Shown here in pieces: positions 43,811 to 53,952 of a stretch of DNA of 64,000 nucleotides (within the stretch, counting starts at the first letter, position 1; every line of letters starts with the position of its first letter). The notes under the pieces are model-generated. The model saw nothing but the letters and a program-made list of their open reading frames with translations. It was not told where the DNA came from and made no database searches. The position numbers and the translations under genes were made by a program. This stretch comes from Lentisphaera marina (GTDB lineage Bacteria > Verrucomicrobiota > Lentisphaeria > Lentisphaerales > Lentisphaeraceae), in contig NZ_JAQZZL010000003.1 of NCBI RefSeq assembly GCF_028745505.1, positions 103,773 through 167,772 of the forward strand, given 5' to 3'.

Positions 43811-45718
43811 TTGAGAATCTTACGAATACTTTTTCTTACTCTTTCCTTTAAGTTCATCATACATACCGATGAACTGGAAAATGAATTGAGCTTGGAAGAC
43901 TTAATGAACATTGAGGTAACAAGTGTCTCCAAAAATGAAGAGAGCTCCTTCACCGCAGCTTCAGCTATTTACGTCATCACCGAAGAGGAAATCAAAAATA
44001 AAGGTGCTCAAAATTTAGCTGAAGCTTTGAGAGGTACTCCTGGTGTACAAGTTTCACGCCGGACCAACAACTCATGGGAAGTCAGCATCAGAGGCTTTGA
44101 TAATCTGTACTCTAATAAATTACTGGTTCTCATTGATGGCCGCACTGTCTACACTCCTATCTTCTCTGGAACTTATTGGAACTTCACCAACTATCCGATT
44201 GCGGACATAGAACGAATTGAAGTCATCAGAGGACCTGGTGCCACTATTTGGGGTTCCAATGCAGTCAACGGCGTCATAAACATCACAACAAAACACAGTA
44301 AGGACACCATTGGTGGCCTAAGTAAACTAGAGTATGGCGAAGATTTTCAACAAGCTTACTTACGCATCGGAGAGAGCTTAAACGATGAAAATACTTTGCA
44401 TTTACGCGCCTACGGACAAGTTCAAAAATACGACAAACTAAACCCGGGAATACAAAATAAAAACTCTCAAAAAAATGATGATTGGGATCATCTGCAAGGT
44501 GGCTTTCGTTTAGATTATGATGTAACTCCCAAAGATTCCATACGCGTATCAGCCGATACGTACAGTGTCGATCAAGTCACCTATAACGCTATCAATAATA
44601 ATAGTTTTTATGAAGATAGTGATGCCACCGGCTATAACCTCAGTGTAGACTACACTAAACAAATATCATCAGATGAAAAGTTTCACTCTCTCATCTATTA
44701 TGATTTTTATGACTTCAACCAAGACATCACTGCTAACACTTATGTTCAAACTTGGAACTTTGAATTCGACTACCATTTCAGCCCAATAAAACACCACAAC
44801 ATCACACTCGGCGCCGGCACACGAATCTACCGTTCTCAAGTAAAAGATCCTAGCGGTCAACTTCTTATGTTCCCCGAAAATGAAACCACTCAAAATTATA
44901 ACTTTTTTATCCAAGACAAAATCACTCTCCAACCCGATCGCTGGACTTTGACTTTAGGTTCAAAATTTGAAGAACACGACTATTCTGGTTTTGAATACCA
45001 ACCCACAGCACGACTCGCTTTTACTCCTAATCGCAAAAACACTCTTTGGCTAGCGGCTTCACGAGCTATTAGAACCCCCAATCGCTATGAGCATGACTCC
45101 AACTTGTTTTTTGGCTCTGCAATCGGCAACCACGACGTCGATTCTGAAACCGTAGAAACCTACGAAGCGGGCTACAGGATATTGGCCAGTGAAAAGCTCT
45201 CTTTTGACATGACCATTTTCTACAACGATTACTCCGATCTAATTTCTACTGAAGTAACACCAGGCAATGACCCTATCGTCAACACCTCTAGCGCAGAAAG
45301 CTACGGCTTTGAAATCTCATCAAACTACTTAGTCACTACTGACTGGCAATTAAAGCTTTCCTATAGCTACTTTGACATTGATGTCGACCAGAAAGACGAG
45401 ACTTCTGATCTATTTGCTACTGAATATGTTACGGCACAACACCAAGCCTCAGCCTATTCCTTTTACCAAATTTCGAAAAAACTACAATGGGATTTAATGG
45501 CCTATTACCAAGACAGTAAAAACCCTAGCTTAAACAATACCGACTATCCAAGCAATTCACCCTTTGTTAAATTGGACAGTAAACTCACATGGACTCAAAA
45601 CTCTAAGCTCGAATTTTATATAATGGGTCAAAACCTCTTAGAGGATTCAACATCAGAAACGCTCTATTACGTAGAAGCACCACGAACATTTTTAATGGGC
45701 TTAAATTACCGCTTTTAA
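43811..45718 (+). CDS. TonB-dependent outer-membrane receptor, copy A
   Basis: 635 residues. Start is TTG; a short hydrophobic signal segment precedes the plug. The plug domain opens SLEDLMNIEVTSVSK and has AIYVITEEEI, ALRGTPGVQVSRR, SIRGFDN, VLIDGRTVY and VIRGPGATIWGSNAVNGVINI. The 22-strand barrel follows and ends in Phe (LNYRF). No TonB box is obvious. It imports an unknown substrate such as a siderophore, cobalamin or glycan. It has a same-length tandem paralogue downstream. Confidence 0.92.
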   Translation: MRILRILFLTLSFKFIIHTDELENELSLEDLMNIEVTSVSKNEESSFTAASAIYVITEEEIKNKGAQNLAEALRGTPGVQVSRRTNNSWEVSIRGFDNLYSNKLLVLIDGRTVYTPIFSGTYWNFTNYPIADIERIEVIRGPGATIWGSNAVNGVINITTKHSKDTIGGLSKLEYGEDFQQAYLRIGESLNDENTLHLRAYGQVQKYDKLNPGIQNKNSQKNDDWDHLQGGFRLDYDVTPKDSIRVSADTYSVDQVTYNAINNNSFYEDSDATGYNLSVDYTKQISSDEKFHSLIYYDFYDFNQDITANTYVQTWNFEFDYHFSPIKHHNITLGAGTRIYRSQVKDPSGQLLMFPENETTQNYNFFIQDKITLQPDRWTLTLGSKFEEHDYSGFEYQPTARLAFTPNRKNTLWLAASRAIRTPNRYEHDSNLFFGSAIGNHDVDSETVETYEAGYRILASEKLSFDMTIFYNDYSDLISTEVTPGNDPIVNTSSAESYGFEISSNYLVTTDWQLKLSYSYFDIDVDQKDETSDLFATEYVTAQHQASAYSFYQISKKLQWDLMAYYQDSKNPSLNNTDYPSNSPFVKLDSKLTWTQNSKLEFYIMGQNLLEDSTSETLYYVEAPRTFLMGLNYRF

Positions 45719-45856
45719 GGGAGAAATCCTGCTCAATTATTAATTATATATTAAAAGAGCTTATTTCAAGACCTTTAACTACACTCAGCTATTCCAAATT
45801 TTAACTTCATTTTGTAGAATAATTATAGGGGTTAATTTCTATTTGGGATATAAACA

Positions 45857-47764
45857 TTGCGCTCATACTGTTTAAAATTGATTCTTCTGAGTCTTGGCTT
45901 TCAAACATTCGCACTTGATAGCGCGGAAGACTTTGACCTTGAATCTCTCATGAATATCGAAGTGACCTCTGTCTCAAAATCTGAGGAAAGTTCATTTACT
46001 GCCGCATCAGCCATATACGTTATTACCAACGAAGAAATCGCCAGAAAAGGTGCCCTTAATCTCGCAGAAGCTCTAAGAGGTACCCCTGGAGTTCAAGTAT
46101 CTAGACGTACCAACAACACTTGGGAAGTCAGTATCAGAGGTTTTGACAATCTTTATTCCAATAAATTACTTGTCTTAATTGATGGTCGTAGTGTGTACTC
46201 GCCCATTTTTTCAGGAACTTACTGGGAATACACCAACTACCCCGTCGCTGATATCGATAGAATTGAAGTCATACGCGGTCCCGGTGCTAGTGTATGGGGC
46301 TCAAATGCCGTCAATGGCGTCATTAACATCACCACTAAATCAGCCAAAGAAACTAAAGGCGGCTTAGCTAAGCTCGACTATGGTGAATACAATGAATCCT
46401 ATTACTTAAGGTATGGGGAGGCCTTGGACGAAGAAGAAAAACTCAATCTTCGAGTCTATGGACAATTCCAGCAAAACCATGAAATCGAACCTGGTGTTAG
46501 TCTAAAAAACACTCATGAAGATGATCGCTGGGACCATCTTCAAGGTGGCTTCCGCTTAGACTACGATGTTACATCAAAAGACACCCTAAGTGTAAGTTCA
46601 GATGTGTACCAATCTGATTTCAAACAATACAACGCACTTGTCATCAACAACTTTTATGAAGATGGGGATTCTACTGGCTATAATTTGACTTTAAATCACA
46701 CAAGGCAATTTAACTCCAAAGAAAAATGGAGCACACTATTTTATTACGATTATCACAACATTGAGCAAGACATCACGCTTGATTCAACTGTTCATAGCTT
46801 CAATTTAGAATCCGATTATCACTTCTCTCCTTGGGATAATCACGAAGTGACTCTAGGTGCAGGCGTCCGATCATATCGCTCAAAATTAAAAGATGATTTA
46901 GGCCAACTCGTTTTCATCCCCGAAGATGACACCATTGTCAATTACACCCTATTCATTCAAGATAAAATCACTCTCCAACCCGATCGCTGGACTTTAACTC
47001 TCGGCTCTAAGTTTGAAAAAAGTGATTACACTGATTATGAATACCAACCGTCTGCTCGAGTAGCCTACACACCAAACAGGAAAAATACTTATTGGGCAGC
47101 TGTTAGCCGAGCAGTACGCACACCATCACGCTACGAATACGGATCTGACATCTTTAGTGGTGCCGCCATTGGTAATAGTGATGTGGATTCAGAAAATGTT
47201 ACCACCTACGAATTGGGTCATCGTATCTTAGTCAATGAAAAACTCTCTTTTGACACGACCGTTTTCTATAACGACTACAATGATCTTGTCATCACAGAAG
47301 TTAATCCTGGAGCGGATATCATTGTGAACGATCTTTCCGCCGATAGTTACGGGCTTGAATTATCTTCCAACTATTTTGTAACTCCTGACTGGCAACTCAA
47401 ATTATCCTACACATATATCGACTCTGATTTTGATTACAAAGACGGTACAGGAGACACCTTACCCGTCGAAAAAGTAGCCGCCAAAAACAAGGCCTCATTT
47501 TATTCTTTCTACTCGGTCACCAAAGATCTTAAATGGGATGTCATGGTTTATTACCAAGACTCAAAAAACCCTAGTTATAACTATGACCCACAGGATGGCA
47601 CCCCCTCATTCATAAAACTTGATTCACGTATCTCCTGGTCGCCTAGAGAAGACCTAGAAGTCTACCTAGTTGGACAAAACCTCTGGGATCACTCCACTCG
47701 AGAAACCCTCTATTATGCCGAGACCCCGCGCACATTTTACCTCGGTCTCAATTATAAATTCTAG
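45857..47764 (+). CDS. TonB-dependent outer-membrane receptor, copy B
   Basis: 635 residues, start TTG, signal peptide MRSYCLKLILLSLGFQTFA. The plug is nearly identical to copy A; barrel strands such as DKITLQPDRWTLTLGSKFE are shared, while the presumed loop segments differ. It ends LNYKF. By eye about 60-65% of residues match copy A. The 138-nt AT-rich gap between the copies could hold a separate promoter. Divergence in loops suggests different ligands; this is inference. Confidence 0.92.
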   Translation: MRSYCLKLILLSLGFQTFALDSAEDFDLESLMNIEVTSVSKSEESSFTAASAIYVITNEEIARKGALNLAEALRGTPGVQVSRRTNNTWEVSIRGFDNLYSNKLLVLIDGRSVYSPIFSGTYWEYTNYPVADIDRIEVIRGPGASVWGSNAVNGVINITTKSAKETKGGLAKLDYGEYNESYYLRYGEALDEEEKLNLRVYGQFQQNHEIEPGVSLKNTHEDDRWDHLQGGFRLDYDVTSKDTLSVSSDVYQSDFKQYNALVINNFYEDGDSTGYNLTLNHTRQFNSKEKWSTLFYYDYHNIEQDITLDSTVHSFNLESDYHFSPWDNHEVTLGAGVRSYRSKLKDDLGQLVFIPEDDTIVNYTLFIQDKITLQPDRWTLTLGSKFEKSDYTDYEYQPSARVAYTPNRKNTYWAAVSRAVRTPSRYEYGSDIFSGAAIGNSDVDSENVTTYELGHRILVNEKLSFDTTVFYNDYNDLVITEVNPGADIIVNDLSADSYGLELSSNYFVTPDWQLKLSYTYIDSDFDYKDGTGDTLPVEKVAAKNKASFYSFYSVTKDLKWDVMVYYQDSKNPSYNYDPQDGTPSFIKLDSRISWSPREDLEVYLVGQNLWDHSTRETLYYAETPRTFYLGLNYKF

Positions 47765-47871
47765 TATTCATTAGAATATAACACTTCTAAGCTTCACCCT
47801 GCCTTCTTTGAGCTTGATTTTAGCCTCAAATTCCCTATCTTTTTAGCTGTGAATTTGGGAATCAACAATAT

Positions 47872-49677
47872 ATGTTAAACAACTTTCTTTTGGCAGCTGA
47901 CAAACCTGCCTTATTACATGGTGCTTCGGGCGAACTACTCGTTTCTATCATTTTAATTATCGGCATGCTTGCTGGTGTCACCGCGAAAAAGCTCAAGCTG
48001 CCTGTCCTAACGGGACAAATCATTGCGGGGATTCTGATTGGCCCCTATATGCTTAACCTCATAGGACACACCGAAGAGAAGAACCTCACTGCCGTCACGA
48101 GCTTTGCCATTGGCTTAATTGCCTTAACCGTGGGAAGTCATTTAAACTTCCAAAAACTACATAATTCATTTAATCGAAACCTACTCATTGCCGTTGGTGA
48201 ATCCAGTTGTGCTTTCATCGCCGTATTCTTTGCCTTAGAATACTTCAACCCCATGGATTTCTCCGAAAAGACTCGACTGGCGGCTCACTTACTCATCTCA
48301 TCCTTGGCCTGTAGTACTTCACCCGCAACCGTACTGCATGTTATCAAAGAGAAAAATGCGAAAGGCAACCTCGTAAGAACCCTGCTGATTGTTGTTGCTT
48401 TAGACAACATCATTTGCTTACTAGTTTTTGAAAGCGTCCGTGCTATCGCCCGACAAAAACTTTCAGGCGCAAGTCTTTTGACCACCGCACTCCCCGGCCT
48501 CATTAGCTTTTTCAGTTCAATCATTGTTGGCTTTCTTGTGGCAAAATGTTTCGAGTTTTGCCTCAAATACATCCAAAAAAAACAGGGGCAATCCCACTTT
48601 CGACGCAATTCACACACACTCGTTTTTACGCTATTAGTTGCCTCGATCATGATAACAAATGGACTCTGTGACTACATGGCTATGGTTACTGCGGAACTCC
48701 CACAAAAACTCACTCCTCTGCCCATTATGGCGAACCTAGTCCTTGGTTTGTGCCTCTCCAACTTTGCTATCTTTAAAAATGAAATGCTTGAGCAATTCGA
48801 GGTTTTGGAGCAATTTATTTTCACCGTCTTTTTCACCCTCGCGGGCATGCACCTAGATCTAACCACCATTAATTCGCAAACCATTAGTTCCGCGCTCATT
48901 TATCTCGTCGCTATGGCGGGTGGCAAGATGCTTGGGGCTACCTTTGGCGCCATAATGGGACGCTGCACGCCAAGAACAACGCTAAATATTGGGTCCATGC
49001 TCCTAGTTCAAGCGGGCATGACTATTGCCCTCCTCGTTGTCATCTATTCTGAAAAAGATTTCTCTGCACTGCACGCAAAAATTACTGCCATGATCCTACT
49101 GGTTGTCGTCTTCACTGAATTGGTTGGCACCATTCTGATCACCAAAACTTTAGATCGCGTTAAAGAAACGGGCAAGAAGCGAACTCGACTCATCGACTTC
49201 ATTGATGAAGAGCATATTATCACGGGTCTCAATGCCAAAGATAAATGGGAAGTCTTACGTGAAATGTCTTACTTCTTAGTCAAAACTAACGACATCGAGA
49301 TCGATCCCGAAGAACTGCTCAAAAGAATGGAAGTCCGGGAGAAGGAATTCTCTACTGGTTTTGGCCAGGGTATTGCCATTCCGCACTGCACAGTCAGCGA
49401 TGAAGAAAGCCACGACGGCAAAATCCGAGGCATGCTCGCCGTATGTACCCCTGCAGTTGAATTCGAAGCAATGGATGATGAACCTGTCGAGATCATTGTC
49501 ATGCTTGCCACTCCTGAGTCACAACGTGAAGCTCACCTCGAAATTCTCTCTACCCTAGGAAAAATGCTAAGCGACACCAAGATACGCGATCAGATTCTCA
49601 AGGCGAACTGCGCTGCTTCTATTTACGAAATTTTTCACTCCGAAGAAGCCGAAACTTTTAACTACTTCCTAAAATAA
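47872..49677 (+). CDS. CPA2-type cation/proton antiporter fused to PTS EIIA-like domain
   Basis: 601 residues. Residues about 15-425 are a 12-13 helix Na+/H+ antiporter of the monovalent cation:proton antiporter-2 type (LPVLTGQIIAGILIGPYML, SLACSTSPATVLHV). Residues about 445-590 are a PTS EIIA (fructose/nitrogen type) domain with the phosphorylatable His in FGQGIAIPHC near 502. The fusion suggests that PTS phosphorylation state or a bound partner controls ion exchange. No other PTS gene is nearby. polA follows after 8 nt. Confidence 0.88.
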   Translation: MLNNFLLAADKPALLHGASGELLVSIILIIGMLAGVTAKKLKLPVLTGQIIAGILIGPYMLNLIGHTEEKNLTAVTSFAIGLIALTVGSHLNFQKLHNSFNRNLLIAVGESSCAFIAVFFALEYFNPMDFSEKTRLAAHLLISSLACSTSPATVLHVIKEKNAKGNLVRTLLIVVALDNIICLLVFESVRAIARQKLSGASLLTTALPGLISFFSSIIVGFLVAKCFEFCLKYIQKKQGQSHFRRNSHTLVFTLLVASIMITNGLCDYMAMVTAELPQKLTPLPIMANLVLGLCLSNFAIFKNEMLEQFEVLEQFIFTVFFTLAGMHLDLTTINSQTISSALIYLVAMAGGKMLGATFGAIMGRCTPRTTLNIGSMLLVQAGMTIALLVVIYSEKDFSALHAKITAMILLVVVFTELVGTILITKTLDRVKETGKKRTRLIDFIDEEHIITGLNAKDKWEVLREMSYFLVKTNDIEIDPEELLKRMEVREKEFSTGFGQGIAIPHCTVSDEESHDGKIRGMLAVCTPAVEFEAMDDEPVEIIVMLATPESQREAHLEILSTLGKMLSDTKIRDQILKANCAASIYEIFHSEEAETFNYFLK

Positions 49678-49685
49678 GGTATTTT

Positions 49686-52600
49686 ATGTCTGACCAACCC
49701 TCAATTTTCGTCATCGATTCCATGGCATATATTTTTCGTGCTTTTTACGGTATCCGCGCCAACATGCACTCCAAAGATGGACTCCCCACCAATGCCCTAT
49801 TTGGCTTCATCAATTCGTTCGAAAACATTGTACGCGACTTTAACCCGAGTCATTTGGTTGCCGTTTTTGATGCTGGTTCAGAAACTTTTCGTAATGAAAT
49901 GTACTCCGAGTACAAAGCAAATCGTAAAGAATGCCCCGAAGATCTCAAGCCTCAATTTGATTTAGTAAAAGAATATATTGCCTTACGTGGCATTCCCTTA
50001 CTCATACAAAAGGGTTTTGAAGCGGACGATATTATTGCGACTGTCGCCAAACAAGCCACGGGTTCACACATCAAAACTGTCATTTGTTCTGGCGATAAAG
50101 ACTTAATGCAATTAGTGAATGATCACACACTTATTTGCCACACTCATAAAAATAATTTGATGATTGATGCCGAGAAAGTTATCGAGATCATGGGTGTACG
50201 CCCCGACCAAATCGTCGACTACCTCTCCATTTGTGGTGATAGTGCCGATAACATCCCCGGCCTCCCAGGGATAGGTCCAAAAGGTGCTGCTAAGCTATTA
50301 GCTGAATTCGATAATCTCGAAACAATTTTAGCTAGCCACGATAAAATCAAAGGCAAAAAACAATCTGAAACAATTCGCGAAAAAGCCGACCTCGCCATCC
50401 TATCAAAATCTCTCGTCATTCTCAAAGACGAAATGACTCTTGACAAATCTTATGACGAACTCGTGCCCTCACAACCAGATTTCGATGGCTTAGCAGAATT
50501 CTACGAACGTATGGGTTTCGCTCGTTTCCTACGTGACCTCCCCAACATCAAAGCGAGCTACGAAGGCAATAGTAAACCAACCCTCAAACAATCCTTGAGC
50601 GCCGGTGGACCAGTAACTTTACGAGTCGAAACCTTTGCTCCTCGTCCTTTTCAACATGAGATCCTCAAACTCAAAGCCGAGTTCGAAAGTGGATTGGAAT
50701 TTGATGTCTTAGAAGAAATGAATCACTTAGGCAAAAATCCTGACGAGATTTTTATCGCCCTCAAAAATGCTTTCATTAACTGCGACCTCACTTTAGCTAG
50801 CGAAAACCACACCGTCATTCCAGAAGATCTTGATAGCAAAAGGAAGTGTACTCTAACTTGGGAATGGTTAGCCGCTTCATGGCTACATAACATTGAGCTC
50901 GGTCTCGAACAAATTGCTTCTCATCACATGCCTTTGATTCAAGAGCCTCTATTTCTTGATGCGAAATTCGCAGAATTATTAGCGACTGCAACAGTTGAAT
51001 ACAATTCACAAAGACACAGCTACAACATCGTCAGTTCTATCACTGAACTAAAGGCCATCTTAGCTGAAATTAGCAAAGCTCAACTCCCCGTTTCTTTTGA
51101 TACAGAAACCACAGGACTAGATGTGCGTAGCGCGCAAATTGTTGGGCTTGGCTTAGCTATCCGTGATCACCATGCTTGGTACATCCCTTTTAATGGCGAT
51201 CTCGACAAAAACGAAATCCTTGCCCAACTCACGCCCTTCTTTGCCAATCCTGAACTCAAATTTTTTGCGCAAAACGCAAAATTCGACCTCCAGATGTTAC
51301 ACTATGCTGGCATTGAAGTTAAAAACATTGACTTCGATACTTTAGTTGCCTCCTTTATCTGCAATCCTTCACGTCAATTCCACGACCTCGATTCACTCTC
51401 ACTGCACTACCTCAATTATCGAAAAATCACCACCGAGTCACTCATTGGTAAAGGTAAAAAGCAAATCTCTATGGCCGACTTACCCATAGAAAAAGTTGCG
51501 ACTTACTGCTGCGAAGATGTCGATATTACTTTGCGCTTAAGAAATGAACTCGAAGCCGAGCTTCACCGTCGTGACCTTCGCAATTTATTTGACGAGATGG
51601 ACATCCCACTCATCCCCGTATTAAGTCATATGGAGAATAATGGCATAGCCGTTAACCTCGCTACTTTAGAAAAAATCTCTGCAGACTTTAGCCAAGAACT
51701 CAAAGTCTGCGAAGAGCAAATCTATGCTTTAGCTGGACATGAATTCAACATTAATTCCCCTAAGCAAGTGGGCGTCGTACTCTTTGAAGAAATGGGTTTA
51801 AAAGCAGGCAAAAAAACAGCCACTGGTTATTCCACAAGTGCCGATGTTTTGGAAAATCTTGCTGCAGAATCAGAAATCGTTCGCAGCATCTTACGCCATC
51901 GTACCTTGAGCAAACTTATTTCCACCTATGCTGAAGCACTACCCAAAGAAGTCAGCGAACTCGATCAACGCATTCACACGCGCTTCTCGCAAACTACAGC
52001 CGCAACTGGACGCCTTGCTTCAACTCAACCAAACTTACAAAACATCCCCACTCGTACTGCCGAAGGCAAAAGTATTCGCTCTGCCTTTGAAGCTCCCGAG
52101 GGACATCACTTTATCTCATGCGACTACTCACAAATTGAATTGCGCATCATGGCGGAACTCAGCCAAGACCCCGGCCTACTGGAAGCTTTTCACAATGACT
52201 TTGATGTCCACACACACACCGCCTCACTCGTTTTCGAGACCGAACTTGATCAGGTCAGCAAACAACAGCGTTACGCAGCCAAAGCAGTGAATTTTGGTAT
52301 AATGTTTGGTCAAGGCCCCTATGGACTCGCCAAAGAAATTGGTGTCAGCGCCGATGAAGCGAAACAATTCATTTCAAATTATTTCAAGCGTTACCCAGAC
52401 GTTCAAAAATTCATGGCAAAATGTGTTGATGATGCTCGTGAAAAAGGCTATTCAGAAACCTCCTTTGGCCGTCGTCGTTATTTGCCCGAAATGCTTTCTT
52501 CCAATGGACGTATCCGTTCAGGTGCTGAACGAATCTCAGTCAATTCCCCGATCCAAGGAACTGCGGCAGACATCATCAAGATTGCCATGATCAAAGTTGC

Positions 52601-52796
52601 TAAGGAACTTGAGAAGCGCCAACTTAAATCAAAAATGCTTCTACAAATCCACGATGAGCTTCTCTTTGAAGTCCCCGATGATGAACTCGAACTCATGCAG
52701 GAACTCATTCCACAAATCATGACTGATATACCACAAATCAAAGTCCCTTTAAAAGTTGATTGTGCTGTCGCGAAATCTTGGGATCAATGCGATTGA
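49686..52796 (+). CDS. polA: DNA polymerase I
   Basis: 1036 residues, longer than the ~930 of E. coli. Domains: 5'-3' flap exonuclease (1-290, AVFDAGSETFRNE, SICGDSADNIPGLPGIGPKGA); a poorly conserved linker (300-450); 3'-5' exonuclease (about 450-640) with the metal-binding SFDTETTGLD intact, so proofreading is likely; polymerase (650-1036) with TGRLASTQPNLQNIP, SCDYSQIELRIMAELS and QIHDELLFEV. It repairs DNA and removes Okazaki primers. AAGG precedes the ATG. Confidence 0.97.
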   Translation: MSDQPSIFVIDSMAYIFRAFYGIRANMHSKDGLPTNALFGFINSFENIVRDFNPSHLVAVFDAGSETFRNEMYSEYKANRKECPEDLKPQFDLVKEYIALRGIPLLIQKGFEADDIIATVAKQATGSHIKTVICSGDKDLMQLVNDHTLICHTHKNNLMIDAEKVIEIMGVRPDQIVDYLSICGDSADNIPGLPGIGPKGAAKLLAEFDNLETILASHDKIKGKKQSETIREKADLAILSKSLVILKDEMTLDKSYDELVPSQPDFDGLAEFYERMGFARFLRDLPNIKASYEGNSKPTLKQSLSAGGPVTLRVETFAPRPFQHEILKLKAEFESGLEFDVLEEMNHLGKNPDEIFIALKNAFINCDLTLASENHTVIPEDLDSKRKCTLTWEWLAASWLHNIELGLEQIASHHMPLIQEPLFLDAKFAELLATATVEYNSQRHSYNIVSSITELKAILAEISKAQLPVSFDTETTGLDVRSAQIVGLGLAIRDHHAWYIPFNGDLDKNEILAQLTPFFANPELKFFAQNAKFDLQMLHYAGIEVKNIDFDTLVASFICNPSRQFHDLDSLSLHYLNYRKITTESLIGKGKKQISMADLPIEKVATYCCEDVDITLRLRNELEAELHRRDLRNLFDEMDIPLIPVLSHMENNGIAVNLATLEKISADFSQELKVCEEQIYALAGHEFNINSPKQVGVVLFEEMGLKAGKKTATGYSTSADVLENLAAESEIVRSILRHRTLSKLISTYAEALPKEVSELDQRIHTRFSQTTAATGRLASTQPNLQNIPTRTAEGKSIRSAFEAPEGHHFISCDYSQIELRIMAELSQDPGLLEAFHNDFDVHTHTASLVFETELDQVSKQQRYAAKAVNFGIMFGQGPYGLAKEIGVSADEAKQFISNYFKRYPDVQKFMAKCVDDAREKGYSETSFGRRRYLPEMLSSNGRIRSGAERISVNSPIQGTAADIIKIAMIKVAKELEKRQLKSKMLLQIHDELLFEVPDDELELMQELIPQIMTDIPQIKVPLKVDCAVAKSWDQCD

Positions 52797-52817
52797 TTTA
52801 AGTTCTATTTCTTGATT

Positions 52818-53357
52818 ATGACTATGCTAGAAAAGATGGGCTATGACAAAGCCCTCTTCCCCTTCAATTCTACTGAACTCAGTATATTCGAGCAATGTGC
52901 TGATCAAATAAATAATCTCGAACTTGAACAAAGAAAAAATGTCTTTGCTTTATACCCTAAACTCAGAGTCTTAGTCAATCAGGCTTTACTAAAATGTGGG
53001 CTCAAGCTCATAACGACAAATTATTGTTTTTATATCGAAAAAAATATAAGCCAAAACTGGCCTCTAGCTCTACATCAGGATTTAAACTTCCCTAGCTACT
53101 TAGACGAAGATCAAGATCAAGACCTACAGAAAAGTGGTGTTTGGTTTAGACTTAATTTAGATAAAAGCGATCAGTTCAGCGGCGCTTTAAAAGTGATCCC
53201 AAAAAGCCATTTGGATTCGGGCGAGAAGGAAATAAGCTTTCTCAACAACGAGGCCGGCGAAGTCATTTTATTTAAACCCCTCTTATTTCACGGTTCAAAT
53301 AAAATGACTCATGAACAAAGAAGACGCGTCTTCCAAGTTCTATGTAAAAAAATATAA
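52818..53357 (+). CDS. Phytanoyl-CoA dioxygenase-like protein
   Basis: About 179 residues. The 2-oxoglutarate/Fe(II) facial triad is visible as H-x-D in LHQDLNF and a distal His in LLFHGSNKM, with the oxoglutarate-binding Arg in QRRRVFQ. The pattern VWFRLNLDKSDQFSGALKVIPKSHL is typical of PhyH. Short compared with most members (250-300). Start is uncertain: ATG codons at 52818 and 52824 and a TTG at 52812 all lack a clear SD. Substrate unknown. Confidence 0.75.
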   Translation: MTMLEKMGYDKALFPFNSTELSIFEQCADQINNLELEQRKNVFALYPKLRVLVNQALLKCGLKLITTNYCFYIEKNISQNWPLALHQDLNFPSYLDEDQDQDLQKSGVWFRLNLDKSDQFSGALKVIPKSHLDSGEKEISFLNNEAGEVILFKPLLFHGSNKMTHEQRRRVFQVLCKKI

Positions 53358-53373
53358 GCTTAATGAAAGCTAA

Positions 53374-53766
53374 TTACGCCTGAAAGAAGACGCGTTCAAG
53401 GCCGAACCACTGCTCACCTTCTGGGGTTCCTGGAAGACGCTTCTGACAAGGGTCTGTCTCCTTCCACCAACGAAGTGTTTCTTCATCCTGAGGGAATTTT
53501 CCCATGTCACCCTCTAAATCCGTGCCAATGTATTCAAAAAAGCTAAACAAGTACTTCTTACCAGCAATCGGAGCCACAAAAATATTGTAGTTACGCATAT
53601 TACATTCATGGATTTTTGCCTGAACACCTTCCCACACATTCGCGTGCAGCTCACGGTAATAAGCTTCTTTCTCTGTGTCTAATTCAATCACAGATCCGAA
53701 TCTTTGAATTCCATCTTTATCCACGGCTTCTTTGGGGTTCGTAGAACCATAAATTGCTTCACTCAT
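53374..53766 (-). CDS. rhaM: L-rhamnose mutarotase-family protein
   Basis: 130 residues. Interconverts alpha and beta anomers of L-rhamnose. Family features: RFGSVIELDTEKEAYYRELHANVW with the active-site Tyr and His, NYNIFVAP, LFSFFEYIG and the WW pair in TLRWWKETD. No other rhamnose gene is nearby. Marine Lentisphaerae degrade rhamnose- and fucose-rich polysaccharides, so this may be a scattered part of that ability; the link is inference. Confidence 0.85.
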   Translation of the reverse strand: MSEAIYGSTNPKEAVDKDGIQRFGSVIELDTEKEAYYRELHANVWEGVQAKIHECNMRNYNIFVAPIAGKKYLFSFFEYIGTDLEGDMGKFPQDEETLRWWKETDPCQKRLPGTPEGEQWFGLERVFFQA

Positions 53767-53909
53767 TTCTCAGTCCTTGCTTAGTTTGATTTGATCTTCT
53801 CAATGTCTCTTTTTTCTATGTATTTTACAAGCTTGTTTAGTCACCAAAATTTCTAAATAGACTTTTGTCAAAATTTCGATCAGCAAAAAATGAAAGTCTT
53901 ACAGACAAA

Positions 53910-53938
53910 AAAAGCCTCACTTCAAAAGAAGTGAGGCT
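53910..53938 (-). terminator. Intrinsic terminator of the helicase gene
   Basis: AGCCTCACTTC (53913-53923), loop AAAA, GAAGTGAGGCT (53928-53938), a perfect 11-bp stem. On the minus strand it is followed by T7. It lies 14 nt past the helicase stop. Confidence 0.9.
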
Positions 53939-53952
53939 CAGTAAATCAGTTT

